Assembly: GCA_964589935.1 (NCBI GenBank)
Contig: CAZPVD010000009.1
Span: 62,001 to 126,000, forward strand
From: VHCN01 sp964589935
GTDB taxonomy: Bacteria; Verrucomicrobiota; Verrucomicrobiia; Limisphaerales; VHCN01
DNA: 64,000 nt
Direction: 5' to 3'
Under the pieces are notes generated by a model, which worked only from the letters and a program-made list of their open reading frames with translations, ran no database searches and had not been told where the DNA came from. Below, one piece after another: positions 1 through 8,842 of the stretch. Position numbers and translations under genes: made by a program. The first letter of the stretch is position 1, and the number at the start of each line of letters is the position of its first letter.

Positions 1-719
1 GTCTTGATGTAGGCGAGGAAGCCATAGATCACTCCGCCGATGATGAGAACGACGAGGAGATACCATTGCTTCATCCAGTCGCTTATGGAAATGAGCGCCT
101 TTGTCGGGCCGGGCAACGGCGCTCCAAAGCCCTCGAAGACTTCCTTGAACACCGGCACCACGCGCACGAGCAGGAAGACCGTGATGCCGATGGCCACGAG
201 CGTGACCACGGTCGGATACATCATCGCGGACTTGACCTTCTTGCGCAGGCGCGCCGTGTTTTCAAGATACGTGGCGAGGCGCCCGAGAATTTCCGCGAGC
301 AAGCCGCCTTTCTCGCCGGCGTCCACCATGCAGGTGTAAAGCCGCACGAAGACCTTCGGATGCTTTTGGAGCGCGGTGCTGAAATTGTCGCCGCCCTCGA
401 CGCGCGTGCAAACGTCGCGGATCACGTCGCGCATCACCTTGTTCGTTGTCTGATCGGCGAGGGCCTGAAGGCTCTGCACGATTGCGAGGCCCGCATCCAC
501 CATCGTCGCGAGCTGTCGCGTGAAGATCACCAGGTCCTGCAGCCCGACGCTTCCGCCGGCCACCTTGCCGCGGCGCGTGGCCTTTTCCTGAATGCTGACC
601 ACGAGCATGTTGCGGCCGAGCAGCGTCTGCACGGCGGCCTGTTCCGACACGGCTTCGAGTGAACTTTGAACTTCGCGCCCGCTGGCGGCGTCGCGGGCCA
701 CGTAGGTGTAAGTCGGCAT
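1..719 (-). CDS. Type II secretion / type IV pilus inner-membrane platform protein, GspF/PilC family (partial)
   Basis: The reading frame starts at an ATG (MPTYTYVARDAASGREVQ) and stays open to the window edge, so only the first 239 residues are present. GspF/PilC proteins are inner-membrane platform proteins that couple the assembly ATPase to pseudopilin extrusion. The opening MPTYTYVARD and the first T2SSF domain (LVIFTRQLATMVDAGL, then VFVRLYTCMVDAGEKGG, about residues 63-185) are typical. A membrane segment follows (VVTLVAIGITVFLLVRVVPV, about 170-190) and a second one begins near residue 220. The second T2SSF domain is cut off by the window. The gene lies far from the pilM-Q cluster in this window. 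PilC of type IV pili and GspF of type II secretion cannot be told apart here. Confidence 0.9.
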   Translation of the reverse strand, partial: MPTYTYVARDAASGREVQSSLEAVSEQAAVQTLLGRNMLVVSIQEKATRRGKVAGGSVGLQDLVIFTRQLATMVDAGLAIVQSLQALADQTTNKVMRDVIRDVCTRVEGGDNFSTALQKHPKVFVRLYTCMVDAGEKGGLLAEILGRLATYLENTARLRKKVKSAMMYPTVVTLVAIGITVFLLVRVVPVFKEVFEGFGAPLPGPTKALISISDWMKQWYLLVVLIIGGVIYGFLAYIK

Positions 720-814
720 ACCTGCGCATTAGTGACCGGCAACTGTGCAAAATTCAAGGCGGAATCTACGGAGTTTTGCGCAGCAAACTGGAATGCTGAA
801 GCCGGCGTTGGAGA

Positions 815-2200
815 TTACCGCGCGCCGTTCGCCTTCGTCCGCGCAGTCAGTTCGAGCACTTTCTTTACAAGCGTGTCCTCTACAGCAGGCGCAAACTTCG
901 ACGGGATACCGTAGTAGATGAGGTTGAACTCCGCCTCATACCCGCCCTCGGTCAGGATGCGCATCGAGGGCACGTAAGCGAACACGTCGTTGCAATACGC
1001 CGCGACCCACAGCCGCTCGTCCGGCAGTTCGCGCTTGAGCCGGTGCGAATAGTCCACGACCACTTCGCCGCCGAGCGCGACGAGCGTGAGGTCTCTGCCG
1101 AAACGCAGCACCTGCACCGGACAGGGATAACTCGTGATGGGTTTCTCGCCGCGTTCCAACATGTCGAGGAACCGCTTTCCAAAACGCGACACAGCTAGAT
1201 TTTTGTCCGCGGCTTTCTTTGCGAACTCTTCCTTCGGTGGAAGCTCACTCAACGGCAGGTTCACGCGCTCGAATGCGGTCACAATCAGTCCGCCGACGGG
1301 CTTCATCGGCTCGTTCAACACGCGCGCCACCGCGCCGGCCATCGCGAGGCCGTGCTGGCGTGACATCCACAACTTGCCGCGCGGCTCCGGGTTCGCGTCC
1401 GCGCCGCAGCCGATGATGCACAGCGCGGTCGCGCCCGGATACGCCGTCTCGATGTGCTCCTGCGCGTAGGTCGCCCAGTCGCCGCAGACTTTGTAGAAGT
1501 CCGGCCCGAGCGTCGTGCAATGACACGCGTAACCGAACACGATGGCGAGCGGCAAACCATTCGTGCCCTCGACGCGCAGCACCGGCACGACGTGGTCAAC
1601 GGGGCCGGTTGGATTCACGCCAAAGTTCACGCCTTTCGCCGTGAAGGCACGGCGGTTTGCCGCGAAGCCCGCGTTGCCACGGCCGAACATCAGCCGCGCC
1701 GGCTGCAAGTCTTTCAGCGCAGCTTGCGCCGCCTCGAACGCGCGGCGCAAAAACAAATCCGAGTAGGACGACACTGCGGCGGCCTGTTCTTCGTTGAGTC
1801 CATACATCTCGGTGAGGCCGTCGCGCATCACCGGCGTGGCGTGGCTGTGCGACGCGGCGAAGAGAAATCGGTCGCGCGGAATCTTCAGCTCACGCTCGAT
1901 GCGCTCGGCGAGCGCGTCGGTGAACTTGCGCGGCGGGCCGATGGTGTCCGCCGTGACGATGAGCGTGGTGCTGCCTGCCGTGTCCTGCAACGCGAGCGCT
2001 TTCGTGAAGATGCGCTGCTCAACGCCGTCGCTGGGCGCCTTGCGCCCCGCGTAGCCCGCGAGCCACACGGGACCTTCCGGCGTGATGTCCGCGCGGCCGA
2101 CTCCCGCCTTGAATTCCGGCGCCGCCGGCGCGGCGCCCGCGTGGATGGCAAAGGTTGTGACGAGAAGAACGGCAAGAAATTTGGACACAGTTGCTTTCAT
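815..2200 (-). CDS. Exported neutral/alkaline ceramidase-like protein
   Basis: A 461-residue protein with a clear signal peptide (hydrophobic core at about residues 8-22, Ala-rich cleavage region) followed by a domain resembling the N-terminal domain of neutral/alkaline non-lysosomal ceramidases. The pattern KAGVGRADITPEGPVWLAGY, the SHSHATP metal-ligand motif and a second metal-ligand candidate ACHCTTLG support the family. Ceramidases hydrolyse the amide bond of ceramide. Planctomycete and verrucomicrobial members of this family are numerous, and their substrates are mostly unproven, so hydrolysis of another amide or ester is possible. The protein is shorter than true ceramidases (about 650-700 residues) and lacks an obvious separate C-terminal beta domain. 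It stands alone on the minus strand. Confidence 0.8.
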   Translation of the reverse strand: MKATVSKFLAVLLVTTFAIHAGAAPAAPEFKAGVGRADITPEGPVWLAGYAGRKAPSDGVEQRIFTKALALQDTAGSTTLIVTADTIGPPRKFTDALAERIERELKIPRDRFLFAASHSHATPVMRDGLTEMYGLNEEQAAAVSSYSDLFLRRAFEAAQAALKDLQPARLMFGRGNAGFAANRRAFTAKGVNFGVNPTGPVDHVVPVLRVEGTNGLPLAIVFGYACHCTTLGPDFYKVCGDWATYAQEHIETAYPGATALCIIGCGADANPEPRGKLWMSRQHGLAMAGAVARVLNEPMKPVGGLIVTAFERVNLPLSELPPKEEFAKKAADKNLAVSRFGKRFLDMLERGEKPITSYPCPVQVLRFGRDLTLVALGGEVVVDYSHRLKRELPDERLWVAAYCNDVFAYVPSMRILTEGGYEAEFNLIYYGIPSKFAPAVEDTLVKKVLELTARTKANGAR

Positions 2201-2272
2201 ACCGGCGGGTTGTTTGCCGATTGTTCTACACCGTGCGCTGCCGCAGTCGAGCGAGAAGCGAGCCGCCTCAGC

Positions 2273-3409
2273 TCACACGAGCTTTTTGAGCTTCGCGTCC
2301 TCGGCGAGTTTCTTCACCAGCTCCTTGATTTTCTGCGACTGGCTCTTGTGCGCGAGCAGCACCGCGTCGTCCGTCGCGACGTAAATCGCGTCGCGCAGGC
2401 CGACGACGGCGATGGGTGTGCGGTCCTTTGTCCGCGCGTCGTAGATGATGTTGCGCGCGGCGTCCACGTGGATGAAGTCGCCCACGGCGCAGTTGCCCTC
2501 GGGGTCGGCCTTGAGGTGCCGCGCGAGCGCGTTCCACGAGCCGAGGTCGTCCCACTCGAAGCTCCCGTCCGCGACGACGACGTTCTGCGCCTTCTCCATC
2601 AGCGCGTAGTCCACGGAGATTTTTTTGATGTCGGGATATTCTTTCGCGAGAATTTTATCGAGTTTCGCCGGTGATTTCGCGGCCTCGAACCACCGCTGGC
2701 ACGCGGCGAACATCTCCGGCTGGTGCATCTGCAAACCATTCGTGACCGTCACGAACGACCACACGAACATGCCCGCATTCCAGCGATACTCGCCGCTGTT
2801 CACGTAATCGAGCGCCTTCGCGTAGTCGGGCTTCTCGACGAATTGCTCGGCCTTGAAGAACGTCGTCTTGTATTTTTTCACGCCCGACGGTGGAGGCAGC
2901 TCAACGCCGGTGCGGATGTAGCCGTAGCCCGTCGCCGGCTCCGTGGGCTTGATGCCAATCGTGACGATGACCTGCCCACGGCTCGCGAGATCGAACGCAT
3001 CCGCGAGCACCTGCTGAAATTTTTTCTCCTCAGGAATGACGTGGTCCGCCGGCAGCACGGCCATCACCGCGTTGACGGAACGCGCGCCGACGATGGCCGC
3101 TCCGAGCGTGACTGCGGCGCACGTGTCGCGCCCGCACGGCTCGGCGATGACGTTTTCCTTCGGCAATTTCGGCAACTGTTTCCGCACCTCCGGCGCCTGC
3201 GCCGCATTTGTGATGACGAGGATGTTCTTGAGCGGCACGAGCGGCGTGCAACGCTCGACCGCCTGTTGGAGAAAGGATTTGTCGCCGAGCAGCTTGATGA
3301 GTTGCTTGGGCGTTTTCTCGCGGCTCACCGGCCAGAAGCGCTCGCCGCGCCCGCCGGCCATGATGATGACGAAACGGTCGGAACTGTCGGTCTTCGCTTT
3401 CGCACTCAT
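2273..3409 (-). CDS. Mannose-1-phosphate guanylyltransferase
   Basis: The enzyme makes GDP-mannose from mannose 1-phosphate and GTP, for polysaccharide or glycoprotein synthesis. The nucleotidyltransferase signature MAGGRGERFWPVSREKTPKQ lies near the N-terminus, with the FVEKPD sugar-phosphate motif in the middle. At about 378 residues it is the short form, lacking the phosphomannose isomerase domain of bifunctional ManC/AlgA proteins. The ATG giving MSAKAKTDSS was chosen; a GTG five codons upstream falls inside the adjacent inverted repeat and is less likely. There is no sugar-nucleotide operon around it. Confidence 0.9.
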   Translation of the reverse strand: MSAKAKTDSSDRFVIIMAGGRGERFWPVSREKTPKQLIKLLGDKSFLQQAVERCTPLVPLKNILVITNAAQAPEVRKQLPKLPKENVIAEPCGRDTCAAVTLGAAIVGARSVNAVMAVLPADHVIPEEKKFQQVLADAFDLASRGQVIVTIGIKPTEPATGYGYIRTGVELPPPSGVKKYKTTFFKAEQFVEKPDYAKALDYVNSGEYRWNAGMFVWSFVTVTNGLQMHQPEMFAACQRWFEAAKSPAKLDKILAKEYPDIKKISVDYALMEKAQNVVVADGSFEWDDLGSWNALARHLKADPEGNCAVGDFIHVDAARNIIYDARTKDRTPIAVVGLRDAIYVATDDAVLLAHKSQSQKIKELVKKLAEDAKLKKLV

Positions 3410-3418
3410 AGATTTCTC

Positions 3419-3505
3419 AGCCACGGATTGAACACGGATGAAACACGGAATGCGGCAAACGCGGAAGCGGGAAATCCGTGTTCAATCCGTGTTTCATCGG
3501 TGGCT
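3419..3505. repeat. Imperfect inverted repeat between manC-like gene and trpA
   Basis: Two arms of about 31 bases face each other around a 25-base spacer. Both contain alternating copies of CACGGATGAAACACGGA- and CACGGATTGAACACGGA-like units, so each arm is itself repetitive. One arm covers the 5' leader of the guanylyltransferase gene and the other reaches the stop codon of trpA. Similar elements are, from memory, scattered through verrucomicrobial and planctomycete genomes; copy number here is unknown. Confidence 0.75.
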
Positions 3506-4305
3506 CAAACAAATTTCACTGCGGTGGAAAGGGATTTCACGAAGTCACTCACGCTCTTTACCAAATCAGCCGATTTGCCGTGCTCCGCAATCTGGTTCAC
3601 CACCGCGCTGCCGACGACGATGGCTTCGGCATATTGCGCGACGAGCTTTGCCTGTTCGGGATTCGAGATGCCAAAGCCGACGGCGATGGGCAGCGGCGAA
3701 TGCTTGCGAATATTCGCCGTCATGTCGCCGATCGTCGCGGAAACCTTCGCCTGCATTCCCGTGACGCCTTCGCGCGAGACGTAGTAGATGAAGCCCGTGG
3801 CGCGCCGGGCGATTTTTTCAATGCGAGCATCAGGCGTCGTCGGCGCGATAAGCCAGATGGCGCAGAGGCCGGCGGCCTTCATCAGGCGCTCGTAGTCATC
3901 GGCCTCCTCGGGCGGCAGATCGAGCACGAGCAGGCCGTCAACGCCCGCCCTCGCGCAGTCGGCGATGAAATTTTTCAGCCCGCGCTTGTGAAGGATGTTG
4001 AAGTAGACGTAGAGCACCACGGGAATCTGCGACTCGCGCCGGATCGCCGCGACGGTTTCCAAAACCTTCGGCGGCGTGGTGCCGGATTCGAGGCCACGCT
4101 GCGCCGCGAGCTGGTTCACCAAACCATCCGCGAGCGGATCGCTAAACGGCACGCCGAGTTCCAGCACGTCCACGCCCGCCCGGTCGAAGGCCAGCGCGAG
4201 CTGGCGCGTGGATTCGAGGTTCGGATCGCCCGCGCCGATGTAAATGACCAGACCCTTCTGACCATCACGCTTCAATTTTGCGAAGCGCTCTTCGATTCGA
4301 TTCAT
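3505..4305 (-). CDS. trpA: Tryptophan synthase alpha subunit
   Basis: TrpA cleaves indole-3-glycerol phosphate to indole and glyceraldehyde 3-phosphate, and works in an alpha2-beta2 complex with TrpB in the cytoplasm. The 266-residue TIM barrel has the catalytic Glu49 and Asp60 at the same numbers as in Escherichia coli, within LELGVPFSDPLADG. The phosphate-binding region VGFGISNPEQ is also present. The residues after the catalytic Asp (LVNQLAAQ) differ from the usual P-x-IQ pattern but do not touch the catalytic pair. No trpB is adjacent, so the tryptophan pathway genes are split in this genome, or trpB lies outside the window. Confidence 0.96.
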   Translation of the reverse strand: MNRIEERFAKLKRDGQKGLVIYIGAGDPNLESTRQLALAFDRAGVDVLELGVPFSDPLADGLVNQLAAQRGLESGTTPPKVLETVAAIRRESQIPVVLYVYFNILHKRGLKNFIADCARAGVDGLLVLDLPPEEADDYERLMKAAGLCAIWLIAPTTPDARIEKIARRATGFIYYVSREGVTGMQAKVSATIGDMTANIRKHSPLPIAVGFGISNPEQAKLVAQYAEAIVVGSAVVNQIAEHGKSADLVKSVSDFVKSLSTAVKFV

Positions 4306-4332
4306 GTGCGCGGAAGTCTCGAGTTTCAGATT

Positions 4333-5091
4333 TCAAGTTGCAAGCGGGTTTCCCTGCCAAACCAGCCGCAAGCCTTCGAGCGTGAGCGCGGGCTCGACGG
4401 CCGTGATTTCTGGAAGTTTTGCGGCAATCAATTTCGCATAACCGCCGGTGGCGATCACGGGCAGTCGCCGGGATTTCAACTCGCGCTTCAGCTCGGCGAT
4501 GAGTTCTCGCACCAGCCCGCGATAGCCGTGCACCGCGCCGATGAGCATGGCCTGCTCCGTGTTTTTGCCGACGACCGCGCTGACCTCGCGGATGCGTATG
4601 CGTGGCAGCAGCGCGGTCTTTTCGTGCAAATAATCCGTCATCGCTGCGAGGCCGGGCGCGATGATGCCGCCGGCATAATCGCCGTGCCCGTCCACCACAT
4701 CAAACGTGACTGCCGTGCCAAAATCCACCACCACCACGGGTGCGCCGAAGCGGTGCCGTGCTGCGACGGCGTTGGCGAGACGGTCCTGACCGATGGCATT
4801 TGGATGCGGATAGTTGATGCCGATGCTGGTGAGGGTCTGCGGCGTCAGTTGCAGCGGGACGAGGTCGAAAAGTTTTTTCGCAAGCCGGTGAACGTGTGCT
4901 GTCGCGCGCGGAACCACGCTGCAAAAGCAGACGCCCTTCACGCACCGTTTCCCGATGAATTTGGCAACTTGCTTCGCCGCACGCTTGTCGAACCACGTTG
5001 CGGTTGGAATGTCCGCCAGCCGGGTGACGCGGCGCGTGTCCGCGAGACCGAGATGCGTGTGCGTGTTGCCGATGTCGAGGAGGAGAATCAT
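4333..5091 (-). CDS. coaX: Type III pantothenate kinase
   Basis: CoaX phosphorylates pantothenate in the first committed step of coenzyme A synthesis; the type III form uses ATP and is not feedback-inhibited by CoA. The 252-residue protein has the ASKHA-fold signatures: phosphate-binding LLLDIGNTHTHLGL at the N-terminus, GQDRLANAVAARH, and VVVDFGTAVTFDVV with the catalytic Asp region. It sits just downstream of birA on the same strand. birA-coaX adjacency is a recurrent bacterial arrangement and supports both calls. A repeat element separates the two genes. Confidence 0.95.
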   Translation of the reverse strand: MILLLDIGNTHTHLGLADTRRVTRLADIPTATWFDKRAAKQVAKFIGKRCVKGVCFCSVVPRATAHVHRLAKKLFDLVPLQLTPQTLTSIGINYPHPNAIGQDRLANAVAARHRFGAPVVVVDFGTAVTFDVVDGHGDYAGGIIAPGLAAMTDYLHEKTALLPRIRIREVSAVVGKNTEQAMLIGAVHGYRGLVRELIAELKRELKSRRLPVIATGGYAKLIAAKLPEITAVEPALTLEGLRLVWQGNPLAT

Positions 5092-5107
5092 TTAGGTGTG
5101 CAGAGAG

Positions 5108-5173
5108 GAACCACCAAGTCGCCAAGACACGAAGGCGAAAGTGCCTCTTGGTGGCTTTGTGTCTTGGTGGTTC
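5108..5173. repeat. Inverted repeat between coaX and birA
   Basis: Perfect 11-base terminal arms GAACCACCAAG and CTTGGTGGTTC enclose a further partly symmetric interior (CCAAGACACGAAGG against CCTCTTGGTGGCTTTG). The unit resembles the accaccaagacac-type intergenic repeats I associate with environmental Verrucomicrobiota and Planctomycetes. Its sequence differs from the element upstream of trpA, so it is a second family. It has no T-tract and is not an obvious terminator. Confidence 0.7.
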
Positions 5174-5177
5174 GAGC

Positions 5178-6158
5178 TCATTTCTCCACGGTCACGTCAC
5201 CGCCGATGATGCGCTCCAGCCGGCCATGCTGTGTGCGAAGCAGCAGCGCGCCGTCAGCATCGAGCGACTCGGCGCGGCCTTGAACGTGGCGATCGCCGAT
5301 GTGGATGCTCACGTTGCGGCCGATGGTCGAGCACTGCTCCTCCCATTCGTCGGCGACGGCCTCGAACTGCCCGTCGCGGATGCGCGCGTAGTCGGCGTCC
5401 AGCTCGCGAAGGATTGCGGTGGCGAGTTCCGCGCGCGACACGGACTGGCCGGCCTCAATGCGCAACGACGTGGCGAGCTTGCGCAATTCAGGTGGAAAAT
5501 CGGCGGCGGTCACGTTCACGTCCACTCCGATGCCGATGATGATGTATTTGACGTGGTCGAGCTCGGCGCTCAACTCAGTCAGGATGCCAGCCGTCTTTTT
5601 TCCGTGCAGCAGGATATCGTTCGGCCACTTGATTTCCGGCTGGAGGCCCATCTGTTTGCGGATGGATCGGGCGAGTGCGGTTGCCGCGGCGACCGTGAGT
5701 TGCGTCGCGGCCTGAGGGCGCATGTCTGGGCGCAACAGCACCGAGAACCACAAGCCTTTCTTTGCCGGTGAAAGCCACTGCCGTCCGAGGCGGCCCCGAC
5801 CTTTTGTTTGTGACTCAGCGAAGACAACCGCGCCTTCCGCTGCGCCGTCACGCGCGAGTTTTTCCGCAACGTCGTTCGTGGAATTCGTTTCCTCAAACAC
5901 GCGGATGTCGCGGCCCACGACCCGCACGGAGCCAAGGCGCGAGACGAGATCGTCCGCGTGCAGCACGTCGGGCGCGCTGATGAGGCGGTAGCCTTGGTGC
6001 GGGCTGGCGGCGATGTCGTAGCCGAGGCGGCGCAGTTCCTCGATGCGCGCCCAGATCGCCGCGCGAGTGATTCCGAGACGTTGCGACAGTTCCGCGCCGC
6101 ACACGGAACCTTCACCGGCACTGCGGAGCGCGCTGAGAATCTGGGCGTCAACAGTCAT
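5178..6158 (-). CDS. birA: Bifunctional biotin operon repressor / biotin-[acetyl-CoA-carboxylase] ligase
   Basis: BirA activates biotin with ATP to biotinyl-5'-AMP and transfers it to the lysine of biotin carboxyl carrier protein; with its N-terminal helix-turn-helix it can also repress biotin genes. The helix-turn-helix occupies roughly the first 60 residues (ELSQRLGITRAAIWARIEEL). The ligase core shows the adenylate-binding loop GRGRLGRQWLSP and the KWPNDIL motif, and a C-terminal SH3-like domain follows. The ATG giving MTVDAQILSALR was chosen because the longer alternative would overlap nadC by 11 bases and adds only a short unconvincing tail. It sits in a run with nadC and coaX. Confidence 0.93.
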   Translation of the reverse strand: MTVDAQILSALRSAGEGSVCGAELSQRLGITRAAIWARIEELRRLGYDIAASPHQGYRLISAPDVLHADDLVSRLGSVRVVGRDIRVFEETNSTNDVAEKLARDGAAEGAVVFAESQTKGRGRLGRQWLSPAKKGLWFSVLLRPDMRPQAATQLTVAAATALARSIRKQMGLQPEIKWPNDILLHGKKTAGILTELSAELDHVKYIIIGIGVDVNVTAADFPPELRKLATSLRIEAGQSVSRAELATAILRELDADYARIRDGQFEAVADEWEEQCSTIGRNVSIHIGDRHVQGRAESLDADGALLLRTQHGRLERIIGGDVTVEK

Positions 6159-6177
6159 GGCGGTCAAAGTTCGAAGT

Positions 6178-7032
<855 letters not shown>

Positions 7033-7082
7033 GCGGCGAGGATGTGAATTCGCCGCGTGAAGTTCAAGCCCGCGCGGTGAGG

Positions 7083-7511
7083 TCAGCGGACGGGAGCTTC
7101 GGGCGGCGGCGCGGATGTCTTCGTGTCTGAGGGCAGGAAGGGCTTGCGGAAGGCCTCGTGGAAATCGTAGCCGCCCTTGAAGTCCTCGCGGCTGTCCTTG
7201 TCGGTTTTGCCAAGGAGGTGCGCGTCCACCATGTTGAAGACGATTTCGCCGAAGTCCTCGCAGCGGCGCACGCCCCATTCATCGAGGACGGTCAGCGTCA
7301 TCGGGCCGAACTGGTCGAGCGCAAACTGGCGGATGCCTTCGAGCAGTTCCTGACCGGTGACATGGCGCGGCTCGGCCTTGCGGGTCTTGAGTTGCTGTTT
7401 CTGTGTGTGGTCGAGTGCCTCGCGCATGAAGTAGTAGGCGTCGCGCGCGTAGCGCGTGTCGCGTGCGAGGATTTCTTCGAGAACATCGTCAACGTTAAGG
7501 TTTTTGTGCAT
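7083..7511 (-). CDS. Minf_1886 family conserved protein of unknown function
   Basis: A 142-residue soluble protein starting MHKNLNVDDVLEEILARDTR. The pattern DTRYARDAYYFMREALDHTQ followed by RHVTGQELLEGIRQFALDQF and VLDEWGVRRCEDFGEIVFNM fits the family I know as Minf_1886, which appears largely confined to Verrucomicrobiota and Planctomycetes. Nothing enzymatic is visible. The C-terminal 20 residues are Pro/Ala-rich and probably disordered. Its start codon lies inside the end of a tiny upstream membrane-protein gene, so the two are probably translationally coupled. The function is unknown. Confidence 0.85.
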   Translation of the reverse strand: MHKNLNVDDVLEEILARDTRYARDAYYFMREALDHTQKQQLKTRKAEPRHVTGQELLEGIRQFALDQFGPMTLTVLDEWGVRRCEDFGEIVFNMVDAHLLGKTDKDSREDFKGGYDFHEAFRKPFLPSDTKTSAPPPEAPVR

Positions 7512-7647
7512 GGCGAACAGCGTCCGTCTGCGTGTTGGACGGCACGGGCGGGCGCGGCGTTCGAGCCGTTTTCACCGCGAGGCCGGCCAGCAGCAGGAGC
7601 GCGAGGATGACAAGCACCAATTGCTCCTGCTTGGTCAGACGGTTCAC
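7495..7647 (-). CDS. Small single-pass membrane protein (50 residues)
   Basis: A GTG start gives MNRLTKQEQLVLVILALLLL and a TAA stop lies 17 bases inside the downstream Minf_1886 gene. One strong hydrophobic helix (about residues 9-24) follows a short polar N-terminus (Thr-Lys-Gln-Glu-Gln), and a Pro/Arg/Thr-rich tail of about 25 residues ends the protein. The N-terminus resembles the leader-plus-helix found on ComEA-like proteins, but no helix-hairpin-helix domain follows, so it may be a remnant or a genuine small protein. The overlap with the next gene suggests coupled translation. Function unknown. Confidence 0.5.
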   Translation of the reverse strand: MNRLTKQEQLVLVILALLLLAGLAVKTARTPRPPVPSNTQTDAVRHAQKP

Positions 7648-7720
7648 GGCGGCGGACTATAACGGGCGAAGGCCCAAGCGCAAGGAAGTCTTCCTGCGGC
7701 GGACGCCGCGCTGTTCGTGC

Positions 7721-8602
7721 TTAAAACACCGCGACCTTCAACCCCGTTTCAGCGCGGACGTGCCGTGCAATCGCTGAGAGCGCGGGCAGCGCGAGGTGTT
7801 CGCAGCCGGGATTGGCGACCGGCCGGTGCGCGGAGTAAATCTGCACGAGAGAGATGTGCGCGCCACCCGTCTTCAATTCGTTCAGCCGGTGGACGTAAGC
7901 CTCGATTTCCGCTTCCGGTGGGCCGAGGCCGCGGTGCTTGCAAAAAAGGCTCTGGATCACGATGGGCCGCTCGCGCGCGAGTGTGAGGATGTTGTGCAGG
8001 ACTTTCTCGATCGACACGGAGCTCCGGTTGATGATGTCCATGTAATCCTGCGTGCCCGCGTCCAGCTTGGCCCAGATTTCGTCGCGCTCGGTGAAGTAGT
8101 CCAGCCCGGCGCGCACCTCCGGCAGATCAAGGCCCGTGGCATTCGTGATGAGCACGACCTTGAAGAACGGCATGGCGGCCAGAGCGCGCAAGTGCACGAC
8201 AGCCTCGATGACTTCGCGGAAGTTCGGGCAGAGCGTCGGCTCGCCGTCGCCGCTCAGGGCCACTTCGCGCAGGCGGAGCAGTTCGGCGGGCACGCCGCAA
8301 AAGGCGGGCATCCGGGCAAAGCGCCCCTCGCGCGCCCACGCGAGCATCTCGCGGAGCTCCGCGGTCATCACGTCCACGTCCACGCAGTGCTCCGACGACG
8401 GCGTGGCGCGGTTCACTTCGCAATAAACGCAATCGAAGTTACACTGCTTGTCCGGGTTCATGTTCACGCCGATGGAAAGCCCGCCCGCCCGCGGCGAGAT
8501 GACGGCATAGACGAGCCGGTGCTGAAAGCTGTGCCGGGGAAGGCCGAACGCGGTTGCCAGCTTCCGGCTGGCCACAGGATGTGTGCGAGGGACGCTGCCC
8601 AT
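7721..8602 (-). CDS. Radical SAM protein, COG0731-like
   Basis: The CNFDCVYCEVNR segment carries the CX3CX2C motif that binds the [4Fe-4S] cluster of radical SAM enzymes. Preceding (SIGVNMNPDKQ) and following (ALSGDGEPTLCPNF) segments match the COG0731-type proteins related to wyosine-synthesis enzymes, with the GxGEPT-like SAM-binding motif as SGDGEPT. The start giving MGSVPRTHPVASRK was chosen because relatives usually begin shortly before this RTHPV segment. In-frame ATGs at 8650 and a GTG/ATG region up to 8767 are possible but encode unconvincing sequence. The substrate is unknown. It is divergent from the universal stress protein gene. Confidence 0.8.
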   Translation of the reverse strand: MGSVPRTHPVASRKLATAFGLPRHSFQHRLVYAVISPRAGGLSIGVNMNPDKQCNFDCVYCEVNRATPSSEHCVDVDVMTAELREMLAWAREGRFARMPAFCGVPAELLRLREVALSGDGEPTLCPNFREVIEAVVHLRALAAMPFFKVVLITNATGLDLPEVRAGLDYFTERDEIWAKLDAGTQDYMDIINRSSVSIEKVLHNILTLARERPIVIQSLFCKHRGLGPPEAEIEAYVHRLNELKTGGAHISLVQIYSAHRPVANPGCEHLALPALSAIARHVRAETGLKVAVF

Positions 8603-8842
8603 AACAACAACGCCCGCCGCAGGCAGACTCACTGCAACTGTATTTTGCATGGGCGCACGATGCCTCGTCCCGGCATTGTCAACTCCACGCGCCTTGCAAA
8701 AGAGTTCGCAGAAGTTGACATGGATTTCCCGGCCCAGGACAAAATCGGTTGAGCCTGGGCCAAACATGGACTGGCGCGCCGGCGATTGTGGGTTATTTTC
8801 TAGTCAGTGAAACAGTCTGAAACTGTCAACCGACTCAGGCTT

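Noticed and set aside
3478..5283. 601-residue plus-strand frame across trpA and coaX
   Set aside because: It runs antisense to two complete, well-recognised genes and crosses a repeat element. The composition is typical of shadow frames.
8603..8767. Upstream extension of the radical SAM gene
   Set aside because: The extra residues do not resemble family members, and the family begins close to the RTHPV segment. The ATG at 8650 was kept as an alternative only.
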